Positions 53,395 through 61,622 of a DNA stretch of 64,000 bases are shown here, piece by piece; position 1 is the stretch's first letter; every line of letters begins with the position of its first letter. A program made the translations under genes and the position numbers. Below the pieces are notes generated by a model. It was not told where the DNA came from. It was given only the letters and a program-made list of their open reading frames with translations, and did no database searches. Origin of the DNA: CALKAL01 sp051846895 (GTDB lineage: Bacteria > Bacillota > Bacilli > Bacillales > Alkalibacillaceae); NCBI GenBank assembly GCA_051846895.1, contig JBPYCQ010000009.1, positions 75,050-139,049 of the forward strand. The letters are read 5' to 3'.

Positions 53395-53643
53395 ATGTTT
53401 GGGGAGTTAGTTAGAAAAAAGAGAAATGAAAAGGGTTATTCTTTGCAAAAGGTTTGTGATCTTTGTTCAATTGAAGTGTCACCGTCTTATATTAACAAAC
53501 TCGAAAGTGGTAAGAGAAATAATCCATCCTTTCCTCTATGCATTGAGATTTGCAAAGTGTTGGAAATTAACCTTCTCGATTTGTTCGTAGCCTTTAATTA
53601 TCGGGATGTGTATTATCAAATGGTGACAGAGGAACACGAGTAG
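53395..53643 (+). CDS. Xre-family transcriptional regulator
   Basis: The 82 residues are nearly all a helix-turn-helix domain of the Xre type: FGELVRKKRNEKGYSLQKVC, then SPSYINKLESGKRNNPS and ICKVLEINLLDLF. AAGGTG precedes the ATG. It is likely a repressor within the element, possibly controlling replication or restriction genes downstream. The gap of about 130 bases from the previous regulator holds no other gene. Confidence 0.8.
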   Translation: MFGELVRKKRNEKGYSLQKVCDLCSIEVSPSYINKLESGKRNNPSFPLCIEICKVLEINLLDLFVAFNYRDVYYQMVTEEHE

Positions 53644-53700
53644 TTAGTGGTAGTTAGGTACACTAAATGTATTAGACCAAAATTAAAGTAAGCAATTAAA

Positions 53701-53733
53701 AAACAAGTCTGCGGCAGACTTGTTTTTTATTTT
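53701..53733. terminator. bidirectional terminator after the Xre genes
   Basis: AAACAAGTCTGC and GCAGACTTGTTT are a near-continuous palindrome followed by T on both strands. The remaining 370 bases to the next gene contain only a weak 63-codon frame that I do not accept; a replication origin for the downstream Rep-like protein could lie here, but I see no proof. Confidence 0.85.
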
Positions 53734-54109
53734 TAATTGTTTAATTGAATTACCAAGTATTAGTGGTCAAAATAAAAGTTCATCTACATCTGCAAAGAAG
53801 TTGTAGTTGTTTTGCATTACTATTATATTCCTTTCGTAAATGTAGAACACTATAGAACCGATTTTCCCTTTAATATACCTTTACTATTTCATAGGATACA
53901 TATAACTACGAATTTTCTCCTCACAGTATCAGGTAATAATTACCCAAAACAAATAAAATTATTAAAGACAGATCAAAGCACACTTAAAGATTTAGTGTGT
54001 TGAGGGATCAATTAAATTAGTTAGGGACGGGAAAAAACTTAATAGGCAATCTCAACAGAGTCAAGGTTCTATTGATTCCCGATAAAAACATTTCATAGGA
54101 GTTGTTAAA

Positions 54110-55126
54110 ATGTTACACACAGTAGAAATATTATTTCCAATTAATTATCAAGAAGGTCAGCACTTGTTTTCTAGGTATCAGATAAAAGTAGAAAACTTTA
54201 ATTACTTTGAAGGAGGTATAAAAAAATTAAATAAATCAATAAGTGAAAAATTCCCATGCTATACTATTACTTGGTTATCATGTAGAGGAAGTGTATGGAA
54301 TTTGCATGTAAAGATAGATATCCTTAAACTGTTAGGTAGAAGTAACATTACAGAAAAAGATTATAATTTAGTTGAAGCAGATATACGTAGATTCCTAATT
54401 TACCAGTTTGGACATTCAACTCACTTTGATAATCACACATTAACAAGGATTGATTATCGGTATGATGTAGAAATTCCTGAAGAAAAACATCGAGAATTAA
54501 TTTTTCATCTATTCGAAAAGTATACGAATAAGTATTTTTACAAGCAAAAGATTAAGTGGGGTAAAGATAGTACAGGTAAGCCTCTAAAGTATGAAACATC
54601 CCAATATCACAAAAATAAAAGTGTAGAATTCATTATTTACGATAAAGAGGAGGAACGGAATGCAAAGATTAAAAATGGTGAAGATATAAAGGTTGAACAC
54701 TATGAGAAAAACGTAATACGTTATGAGCTTCGATTAAAAAATAGGCATTTAAATGCCATGAAGAGAGCGGATAAAGGAAAAGGTAGACCAAAAAAACTAA
54801 AAGTCTACTTTAATGATCAATTGTATAAACAGTATATGTCTAAACACATATTGCCAATTGCTCGCAGAGGTGACTTCTATAAAATAAATAAAGCAGAAAA
54901 AATCATTGAAAATAGTCATTTTACGAAGAATAAGAAGCAAAAACTGCGAACTTTTTTAGTTAATATAAGTAAAAATGGTATTGATGCCCCTAAGAAATAT
55001 CTCTCCCCTCCAACTTACCGCCAGTATTTAAAGGATATAGAATCGCTAGGGGTAAACCCTATCTTGATTCCCAAAAACCGCTCCGACTTCCCTTCCCATT
55101 TTAAAAACCCATTTACAATTAAGTAA
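54110..55126 (+). CDS. putative phage/plasmid replication initiation protein
   Basis: The 338 residues resemble rolling-circle initiators of the filamentous-phage gene II and Rep_trans type: TLTRIDYRYDVEIP near residue 115 and NVIRYELRLKNRHLNAM near residue 205 are the patterns that suggest this, with a basic C-terminal half. No clear HUH triad can be pointed out, so the call is tentative. AGGAG precedes the ATG. If correct it would let the excised circle replicate or transfer. It stands alone between two hairpins. Confidence 0.5.
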   Translation: MLHTVEILFPINYQEGQHLFSRYQIKVENFNYFEGGIKKLNKSISEKFPCYTITWLSCRGSVWNLHVKIDILKLLGRSNITEKDYNLVEADIRRFLIYQFGHSTHFDNHTLTRIDYRYDVEIPEEKHRELIFHLFEKYTNKYFYKQKIKWGKDSTGKPLKYETSQYHKNKSVEFIIYDKEEERNAKIKNGEDIKVEHYEKNVIRYELRLKNRHLNAMKRADKGKGRPKKLKVYFNDQLYKQYMSKHILPIARRGDFYKINKAEKIIENSHFTKNKKQKLRTFLVNISKNGIDAPKKYLSPPTYRQYLKDIESLGVNPILIPKNRSDFPSHFKNPFTIK

Positions 55127-55156
55127 AAGTGATTTGAAAATACAGAAATAGAAAAA

Positions 55157-55192
55157 GACCACCCCGAAACTCGGCAAAATTTACGGATGGTC
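55157..55192 (+). terminator. possible hairpin after the Rep-like gene
   Basis: GACCACC and GGATGGTC can pair across a 21-base loop 30 bases after the stop. No T-run follows, so terminator function is uncertain. The rest of the 340-base gap before mod shows only AT-rich sequence. Confidence 0.3.
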
Positions 55193-55469
55193 ATTCTCAA
55201 TAATACTTTGTGGATTATTATTAGTATAAATGAATAATTCCGAATATGCAATGTGTTTATAAGTTAGATATAGTTACAAATGAAACAAAATTTTCTTAAA
55301 ACCTATCTAAAAGATTAACAATGTAGACTTTATTTATCAATAAGGAGTATAAGGGGTATAATCTAATGTTAGAATGGAACTAGTCGTGGTATTTTATTTG
55401 TCGAGTATTGCAATAATCTCTTTATTGAAATAATTTTAATGATAATAAAAGAAAGGAAAGAGCAAATTA

Positions 55470-57476
55470 ATGAATCCTATCGAAAAATTACTAGAAAAAT
55501 TAAAAGAAGATGATCGTTTAATTTCAAATGGTGAGATTAAGGAAAATTTATTGATACAGTTAGTTTTACAAAATGATGAAGAGCTTATAAAACGTTTATT
55601 AGAGATTGATGATGTACGAGAGGAGTACTTTCTAGAAACTAAGTTCGGCCTTACGTTCTTACAAGACAAGTTTATAAAATTCCTTTCAGGGAAATCATCA
55701 TGGTTAAATTCTTATACAAGGTATCGAAATAAAATAGGATTATCTAACAACAATGAACTATTAAAAGACTCTGGTAAGGTAGTAATCGATTTTCCGTATA
55801 AAGATTGTGTTCTTGAAGGTGGGCAAACGAAGGAAGAGGTTTCAGGTGGTAAAAAAGAAGTATTTTATAATCAAGTAATTGATAAAAAGGAAATAGATCG
55901 ACTACTTGAACCAAAGGCACTTTGTAATGTAGTTCGGTATACAATCGATGGAATTGAAGAGAATCCTATTTGGGACGATAACAGCAACTTAATTATCAAA
56001 GGTAATAACTTGATTGCGTTAAAGTCTTTGGAAAATGCCTATAAAAACAGAGTAAAGCTAATATATATTGATGTTCCATACAACACAGAGAATGATTCAT
56101 TTATGTACAATGATAAATTCACAAGGTCTACATGGTTAACGTTTATGAAAAACCGATTAGAGGTTGCGAAAAATTTGCTGAAAAATGATGGATTTTTAGC
56201 GTTACAAATCAATGATAAAAACGCCCATTACATAAAGGTATTGTTAGATGAGATTTTTGGAGAAAAAAACTTTGTTAATAACATTATTGTAAAAATGTCG
56301 GAAGTATCAGGTGTAAAAATGTCACATGTTAAAACTAGAGTACCTAAGGTAAAAGAACATTTGTTTTTATATAGGCGTAATAATGGTACGTTAAATCCAA
56401 TAAAGGTAGACAGAGAAACTTGGGATGATGAATACAAAATATTACTAGAAAACTTCTCTAAAGAAGATAAAAAAGTCATAGATACAATAACAGCAAAAAG
56501 TGAGAGTGGAGAAGATGTTAGCGAAGATATTAAAATAATCGATGAGATATTAGAAAAGGTAACCATAAAAAATGCATATACAGTAATGAGGGAACTAGGA
56601 GTAACGGAAGATAATCAAGAAAAATGGTTGAGAGAAAACGCCTATAGAATTTGTCGCAGTGCGGCCTCTCCAAGTGTTAAGAAATTAGCAGACGAAAAAA
56701 AGGAAACAAACAATAATTTATTGTTCTCCGTACTCTCTACAAGGGATAAAATACCGTACATTATTAAATCAGACTATACACCAACTGCAAGTAGTCCTCG
56801 TGTACAGCTTATATTTGCAGAAGATATGTTGAAGACCTACATAGGTGACATATGGAGCGATATTAACACTACAGGATTAGAGGTTGAGGGTGGTGTCAAA
56901 CTAAAGAATGGAAAAAAGCCAGAAATGTTGTTGAAAAGAATAATTGAAATGACAACAGATAAAGATGACATTGTACTAGACTTCTTCCTTGGAAGTGGAA
57001 CAACTTGTGCTGTAGCCCATAAAATGAATAGAAGGTACATTGGAATAGAGCAATTAGATTATGGAGAAAATGATAGTGTTGTTCGGTTACAAAATGTAAT
57101 AAATGGTGATCAAACGGGTGTAAGTGAATTGGTTAATTGGCAAAAAGGTGGTTCTTTTGTGTATGCTGAACTAATGAAATATAACCAATTGTATGTTGAA
57201 AAGATTATGAATGCATCTAATAAAGAACAGTTGTCTTCGATATTTGATAAGATTAAAGAAAAAGGGTTTTTGAATTATCGGGTGAACTTAGAAGAGTTCA
57301 ATATTAATGACAATGAATTTGATGAATTGACTTTTGAACAACAAAAGTACATTTTAATTGATTTTCTAGATCAGAACCAATTATATGTAAATTATAGTGA
57401 TATTGATGATGAACAATTTGAAATAAGCCAAGCTGATAGAGCGTTTATGGAATCATTCTATGAAAGGGGAGAATAA
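55470..57476 (+). CDS. mod: type III restriction-modification DNA methyltransferase (Mod)
   Basis: Mod recognises the target and methylates adenine at N6 using S-adenosylmethionine, and also guides Res. The beta-class order is seen: the catalytic motif IV (KLIYIDVPYNTENDSF) comes before the SAM motif I (VLDFFLGSGTTCAVAHKM) near residue 510. The region between them (about 260-480) is the target-recognition domain. Motif IV reads DVPY instead of DPPY. The STWLTFMKNRLEVAK segment is typical of Mod. Length 668 is in range. It precedes res by two bases. Confidence 0.92.
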   Translation: MNPIEKLLEKLKEDDRLISNGEIKENLLIQLVLQNDEELIKRLLEIDDVREEYFLETKFGLTFLQDKFIKFLSGKSSWLNSYTRYRNKIGLSNNNELLKDSGKVVIDFPYKDCVLEGGQTKEEVSGGKKEVFYNQVIDKKEIDRLLEPKALCNVVRYTIDGIEENPIWDDNSNLIIKGNNLIALKSLENAYKNRVKLIYIDVPYNTENDSFMYNDKFTRSTWLTFMKNRLEVAKNLLKNDGFLALQINDKNAHYIKVLLDEIFGEKNFVNNIIVKMSEVSGVKMSHVKTRVPKVKEHLFLYRRNNGTLNPIKVDRETWDDEYKILLENFSKEDKKVIDTITAKSESGEDVSEDIKIIDEILEKVTIKNAYTVMRELGVTEDNQEKWLRENAYRICRSAASPSVKKLADEKKETNNNLLFSVLSTRDKIPYIIKSDYTPTASSPRVQLIFAEDMLKTYIGDIWSDINTTGLEVEGGVKLKNGKKPEMLLKRIIEMTTDKDDIVLDFFLGSGTTCAVAHKMNRRYIGIEQLDYGENDSVVRLQNVINGDQTGVSELVNWQKGGSFVYAELMKYNQLYVEKIMNASNKEQLSSIFDKIKEKGFLNYRVNLEEFNINDNEFDELTFEQQKYILIDFLDQNQLYVNYSDIDDEQFEISQADRAFMESFYERGE

Positions 57477-57478
57477 TC

Positions 57479-60088
57479 TTGATGCTCTATGAATTGTATG
57501 ACGCTTTCTATAAGAATAGAATTATTACTGATAATATTATCCCTACTTTTGTAAAAGAGAATTTACCTGATAAATTCCCTTTACGAAAATACCAAAAAGA
57601 AGCGATGGCTAGGTTTGCATATGCATTAACAAAAGATGATACGAATATTCAGTATCCACTTCACTTACTATTCCATATGGCAACAGGTGCAGGAAAAACA
57701 CTGATAATGGCATCAAATATTCTACATTTGTATGAAGAAGGTTACAGACGCTTCTTATTTGTCGTTAATAATAAGGAGATTGTACGAAAAACAAAAGAAA
57801 ATTTCTTAAATACATCTTCACCAAAATATTTGTTTAAAGAAAAAATATTAAACAATGGACAACAAATTGAAATACGGTCAGTGGAAACCTTTGATGAAGC
57901 TGATGATGATTCAATTAATATTATTTTTACAACTATTCAAGGGCTAAGGGAAAAAGTACTGTTCCCTAGGGAAAATAGTTTAACTTTTGAGGATTTTGAA
58001 AGAGAAAAGGTTGTTATCTTATCGGATGAAGCACACCATTTTAGTGCTTCTACCAAAGAAGAAGAAGAAAAAGTACATACATGGGAGAATGTCATTCAAA
58101 CTATATTAGAGTCTAACGAGGAAAATGTTCTATTGGAATATACTGCTACAGCAGAAGTTGAACATGAAGCTGTACAAGAAAAGTACAAAGATAAAATATT
58201 GTACAATTATAATCTAAGAGCATTTAGAGAAGACAAATATTCGAAGGAAGTTAAGGTGCTTCAATCTGATGTCAGTAATATGGAACGAATTTTACAGGCA
58301 TTAGTAATTAGTCAATACCGAAAGAAGATTGCAGAAAAGTACGGAATATTACCTTTTAAGCCAGTCGTTCTTATTAAGACTAAATCAAAGTCAAACGCTG
58401 AAGATACATATAAAGAATTTAAGCAAATGTTATCCAAGTTAAATGGAGACATGATAAAGGGTATTATTCCAAAAGATGAAGAAGTGAATCTATTGACAAG
58501 AGCGTTTAATTTTTATCAAAGTGAAAAAATTGATTATGATCAACTAGCGGAAGAGTTAAAAATAGACTTCTCAGAGGAGAAACAGATGGTTATCTACTCT
58601 GGAAATGATGAGGAAGAAAAACAGTTATTACTTAATAACCTCGAGGACAAAGATAACCCTATACGCATTATTTTTGTTGTTAAAAAGTTAACAGAAGGCT
58701 GGGATGTGCTAAACTTATTTGATATTGTTCGAACAGATGAAAATGCAACAGGAGGCAAGACGCCTACACAAGATGCACAACTAATTGGGCGAGGGGCAAG
58801 ATATTTTCCCTTTCAGGTGGATGAAGAGCAACCGAAATTTCGAAGAAAGTATGATGAAAATACGGAACACCCACTAAGAGTATTAGAAGAATTATGTTAT
58901 TATAGCTTGAATCATCCAACCTATATTAGAAACCTTCATAAACAGTTAGATAAAATTGGCTTGGGTGATAGTGAAAAGCGAAAAGTTCATTTAACATTGA
59001 AGCCTTCATTCAAAGATAGTACATTTTATAAGACTGGTTATATTTTTTTAAATAAACAAGAAAAAAAAGATTTGCGTAAAATAAATTCATTTCAAGATTT
59101 AGGATTGCATAAAAGGGATTACGAAGTAAAAGTAAAAACTGGTTCCGTTAAGGAAATTGAAATACTAGAGGAAGAGATTGACATTGGTCTGGAAGAATTA
59201 GATAGGAAACCAGTACCTGTTTCATCAATTCCATTTACTGTAGTCCGTAAGGCATTACAAAAAGATTCGTTTTTCCATTTTAATAATTTAAAAAGATATT
59301 TCCCTAATCTCAAATCTTTAATTGAATTTATTAAATCCAAAGATTATTTAGGGCAGGTAACTATATCAATATGGCAGAAGAAAAATAATGATAAAAATAA
59401 TGATACTAAATTGTCACCAGATGAATATTTATTTATTGTTTTGAAAATGTTGGAGCAATTGAGATCTGATATTAAAAGTTACTCAAGTAATTACGTTGGA
59501 ACGAAGGAGTTTTACCCTAGAAAGATTAAGGATTTACCATTTGAAAAGGAAATGGAAGTAATTGGAGATACTGATAAAGTTAGAGAACAATCGTCATCTA
59601 CAACTGATGATTATAAGAGGTTTGTTAAGGTCGAAGAAGAAAATTGGTTTGTTTATGAAAAAGCCTACAGAAATACTAGCGAAGAACAATTACTTATAAG
59701 ACTAATTTATGATATGTATAATCAATATAAGGACGAGTTTAAACGATTCTACTTAATACGAAATGAAAAATTATTTAAGTTATACAGGTTCTCAGATGGA
59801 AAAGGATTTGAACCAGATTTTCTGGTAATTGCAAAGAGAGCGGAAGATGACAAAGATGTGGTATATCAAATATTTATAGAGCCAAAAGGTGAACAATTAG
59901 AAGAACTTGATAGGGAAAAAGAAAAGTTCTTAAGGGAAATTAGAGAGAACGCAGAATTATATATTGAAAAGAATAAAAAGGTACTATTCCATAATAATGA
60001 TGATTATCAAATTTATGGATTACCATTCTTTAATCATAAAAGAGAACGAGCTTTTAGAGAAGAGTACCTCAAGATATTTGAGCAATAA
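57479..60088 (+). CDS. res: type III restriction endonuclease subunit (Res)
   Basis: Res is an SF2 ATPase that, with Mod, cleaves DNA with unmethylated inverted sites. Walker A is in HMATGAGKTLIMASN, motif II is LSDEAHHFSAS and motif III EYTATAE. Motifs V and VI lie near VVKKLTEGWDVLNLF and QLIGRGARYFPF. A PD-(D/E)xK nuclease appears at the C-terminus: FEPDFLVIAK, then IFIEPKGEQ. The start is TTG 57479 or ATG 57482 after GGGGAG. Length 869 is somewhat short of the 950-1000 of the classic enzymes but no domain is missing. Confidence 0.93.
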   Translation: MMLYELYDAFYKNRIITDNIIPTFVKENLPDKFPLRKYQKEAMARFAYALTKDDTNIQYPLHLLFHMATGAGKTLIMASNILHLYEEGYRRFLFVVNNKEIVRKTKENFLNTSSPKYLFKEKILNNGQQIEIRSVETFDEADDDSINIIFTTIQGLREKVLFPRENSLTFEDFEREKVVILSDEAHHFSASTKEEEEKVHTWENVIQTILESNEENVLLEYTATAEVEHEAVQEKYKDKILYNYNLRAFREDKYSKEVKVLQSDVSNMERILQALVISQYRKKIAEKYGILPFKPVVLIKTKSKSNAEDTYKEFKQMLSKLNGDMIKGIIPKDEEVNLLTRAFNFYQSEKIDYDQLAEELKIDFSEEKQMVIYSGNDEEEKQLLLNNLEDKDNPIRIIFVVKKLTEGWDVLNLFDIVRTDENATGGKTPTQDAQLIGRGARYFPFQVDEEQPKFRRKYDENTEHPLRVLEELCYYSLNHPTYIRNLHKQLDKIGLGDSEKRKVHLTLKPSFKDSTFYKTGYIFLNKQEKKDLRKINSFQDLGLHKRDYEVKVKTGSVKEIEILEEEIDIGLEELDRKPVPVSSIPFTVVRKALQKDSFFHFNNLKRYFPNLKSLIEFIKSKDYLGQVTISIWQKKNNDKNNDTKLSPDEYLFIVLKMLEQLRSDIKSYSSNYVGTKEFYPRKIKDLPFEKEMEVIGDTDKVREQSSSTTDDYKRFVKVEEENWFVYEKAYRNTSEEQLLIRLIYDMYNQYKDEFKRFYLIRNEKLFKLYRFSDGKGFEPDFLVIAKRAEDDKDVVYQIFIEPKGEQLEELDREKEKFLREIRENAELYIEKNKKVLFHNNDDYQIYGLPFFNHKRERAFREEYLKIFEQ

Positions 60089-60130
60089 TAAGCAATGGAT
60101 TGAATGGGATTTATTGCTTGATTTAAAGAA

Positions 60131-60164
60131 GAAAATGCTACCAGATTTGCTGTGTAGCATTTTC
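60131..60164. terminator. bidirectional terminator between res and the downstream regulator
   Basis: GAAAATGCTAC and GTAGCATTTTC form a perfect 11-bp stem with a 12-base loop between two convergent genes. Confidence 0.75.
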
Positions 60165-60200
60165 AATTATTGATTCAGTTTTGAAAACTTTACAGCAATA

Positions 60201-60701
60201 TTACGCTTTAGTACTGTGATCATCAATAAAATTTAACAAAAGCTGTGCAATAATATTCTGTATCCTTAAGTAAGGATAATGCCTTTCACAAACTTTAGTA
60301 AATTCATCATACAAGTCAGGGGAAATTCTAAAGTTTTTTGTTACACTTTTCGAGGATTCAAAGAGGCGTTTGTCTATTATGAGTTGCGGATGGTTTTTAT
60401 TTTCCTTGTCTATAACTTTTTTAAGTGTTGCAAAGTTTTCTTTTATGAAGTCTATTTCCATACATTTTTCTTGAGTACTATTTCGTGGCATCGAACCAGG
60501 CTCTCTAAAAAAGGGGTAATATTGATTATGTCTTTTAACGTACACATAGTCTCCTTCTAGCATTGCTTTTGTAAAGGTAGAATAATTAATTCCTAATATT
60601 TTTGCTACAGCACGTAAGTTATTGTTGTCTTTTTTTAATAGTTTATTAACTAATTCTACTCTCTCGTGGATATTCATTGTAAAGAAATCGTCTTTTTTCA
60701 A
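60201..60701 (-). CDS. small DNA-binding protein with HTH and ribbon-helix-helix-like parts
   Basis: The first 60 residues contain a helix-turn-helix (NLRAVAKILGINYSTFTKAML), and the last 50 look like a ribbon-helix-helix or related dimer unit (VTKNFRISPDLYDEFTKVCE, then IQNIIAQLLLNFIDDH). I do not recognise a named family. The TTG start follows AAGGAGG with ideal spacing; no ATG fits. It is divergent from another small DNA-binding protein with a shared 215-base control region and is convergent with res. Confidence 0.6.
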   Translation of the reverse strand: MKKDDFFTMNIHERVELVNKLLKKDNNNLRAVAKILGINYSTFTKAMLEGDYVYVKRHNQYYPFFREPGSMPRNSTQEKCMEIDFIKENFATLKKVIDKENKNHPQLIIDKRLFESSKSVTKNFRISPDLYDEFTKVCERHYPYLRIQNIIAQLLLNFIDDHSTKA

Positions 60702-60915
60702 AGGTACACCTCCTTACGTTTAGTATAGTTTTTATACTATATCTTAGATATAAGTGAAAAGATTATTCGAATTAGTAGGGTTTAATAAAGAATATAAAAT
60801 TGCATATAAATTATAGGTTGAAATTCATTGACTAATGTCAATTTGTTATGTATAATTAAATGTTTACAATAAAACAAAACAATGTTATGCTACCTTTGAA
60901 AAGGTGGTGTACATA

Positions 60916-61185
60916 ATGGACGATGAAATGTACTTTAAGCTGAAGAAAATCATAAAAGATTTTGAGAGTAAGAAAGATCCTCTAGAGGAAATTTTGGCTG
61001 AAACAAGTCAACAAGTAACTATGGAAGATACACATAAACGTCAAACCTTTTTAATAAGGAAAGATCTTGTAAATAGATTGAATGAGCTAAAAATAAAAAG
61101 GAAACGAGGGTTTATAACACGATTTGTAAATTATGCAATTGAAAGTTCTTTAGATAGAATTGATGAGTTTAATGATGAAAAATAA
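60916..61185 (+). CDS. ribbon-helix-helix-type small DNA-binding protein
   Basis: The 89 residues have an N-terminal charged helix and a C-terminal stretch, RQTFLIRKDLVNRLNELKIK followed by GFITRFVNYAIESSLDRI, that fits a ribbon-helix-helix domain as in ParG, Arc and plasmid regulators. ATG 60916 is 8 bases after AAGGTGG. Opposite it stands another DNA-binding gene, and the pair may form a regulatory or partition module of the element. No ParA-like ATPase is seen nearby. Confidence 0.6.
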   Translation: MDDEMYFKLKKIIKDFESKKDPLEEILAETSQQVTMEDTHKRQTFLIRKDLVNRLNELKIKRKRGFITRFVNYAIESSLDRIDEFNDEK

Positions 61186-61268
61186 TAGTATTATTTTCTA
61201 ATTTGTTCAAACTTCATTTTTCGATAGGAGATTTAATTTTTAAATAACAGATAAAACAGTTAAAGTAA

Positions 61269-61306
61269 AAGGGTGGAGTGATAAAAAACTCTATCCTTTT
61301 TAAATT
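61269..61306 (+). terminator. terminator after the ribbon-helix-helix gene
   Basis: AAAAGGGTGGAGT and ACTCTATCCTTTT form a stem with two wobble pairs followed by TTTTAAATTTTTT. Confidence 0.7.
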
Positions 61307-61491
61307 TTTTAGATTCATTACTATCTTTATATCGATATGTACCGACTTTCAAATAAAATACGTTAGGAAGGTCTGAGTTATATATTTAGGACATGGTTAC
61401 ATGGTACAAAGTTAGATTATTGTGACTGATAAACTAAATTATACAGTTTCCGATAAATAAGATTATACACTTTTAGTCAGTTGCCGAAGTT

Positions 61492-61537
61492 AGTAGTTTT
61501 TATGAAACTGCCCGAGGGCAGTTTCATAAAAACTACT
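61492..61537. repeat. 46-bp perfect palindrome at the left end of the IS21 element
   Basis: AGTAGTTTTTATGAAACTGCCC (61492-61513) is followed after only two bases by its exact reverse complement (61516-61537), and GTTGC/GCAAC lie outside it. It stands between the left inverted repeat and istA. It can form a long RNA hairpin or cruciform and probably blocks transcription from outside into the transposase genes. Confidence 0.9.
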
Positions 61538-61622
61538 CTCGCAACTTGAAACCAATATAAAAATCACTCTATCACTGGTATTATATTGATAGCTTAATTT
61601 CTCAGTGATGGAGGGTAAAAAG

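Noticed and set aside
53812..54003. 63-codon rightward ORF before the Rep-like gene
   Set aside because: It has no ribosome site and its composition is that of AT-rich non-coding DNA.
55470..57476. Phase-variable simple repeats in mod
   Set aside because: Many type III mod genes carry tandem repeats that switch expression; no run of short tandem units is visible here.
60201..61185. Toxin-antitoxin pair
   Set aside because: The genes are divergent, not co-directional, and both products look like DNA-binding proteins; neither resembles a known toxin.
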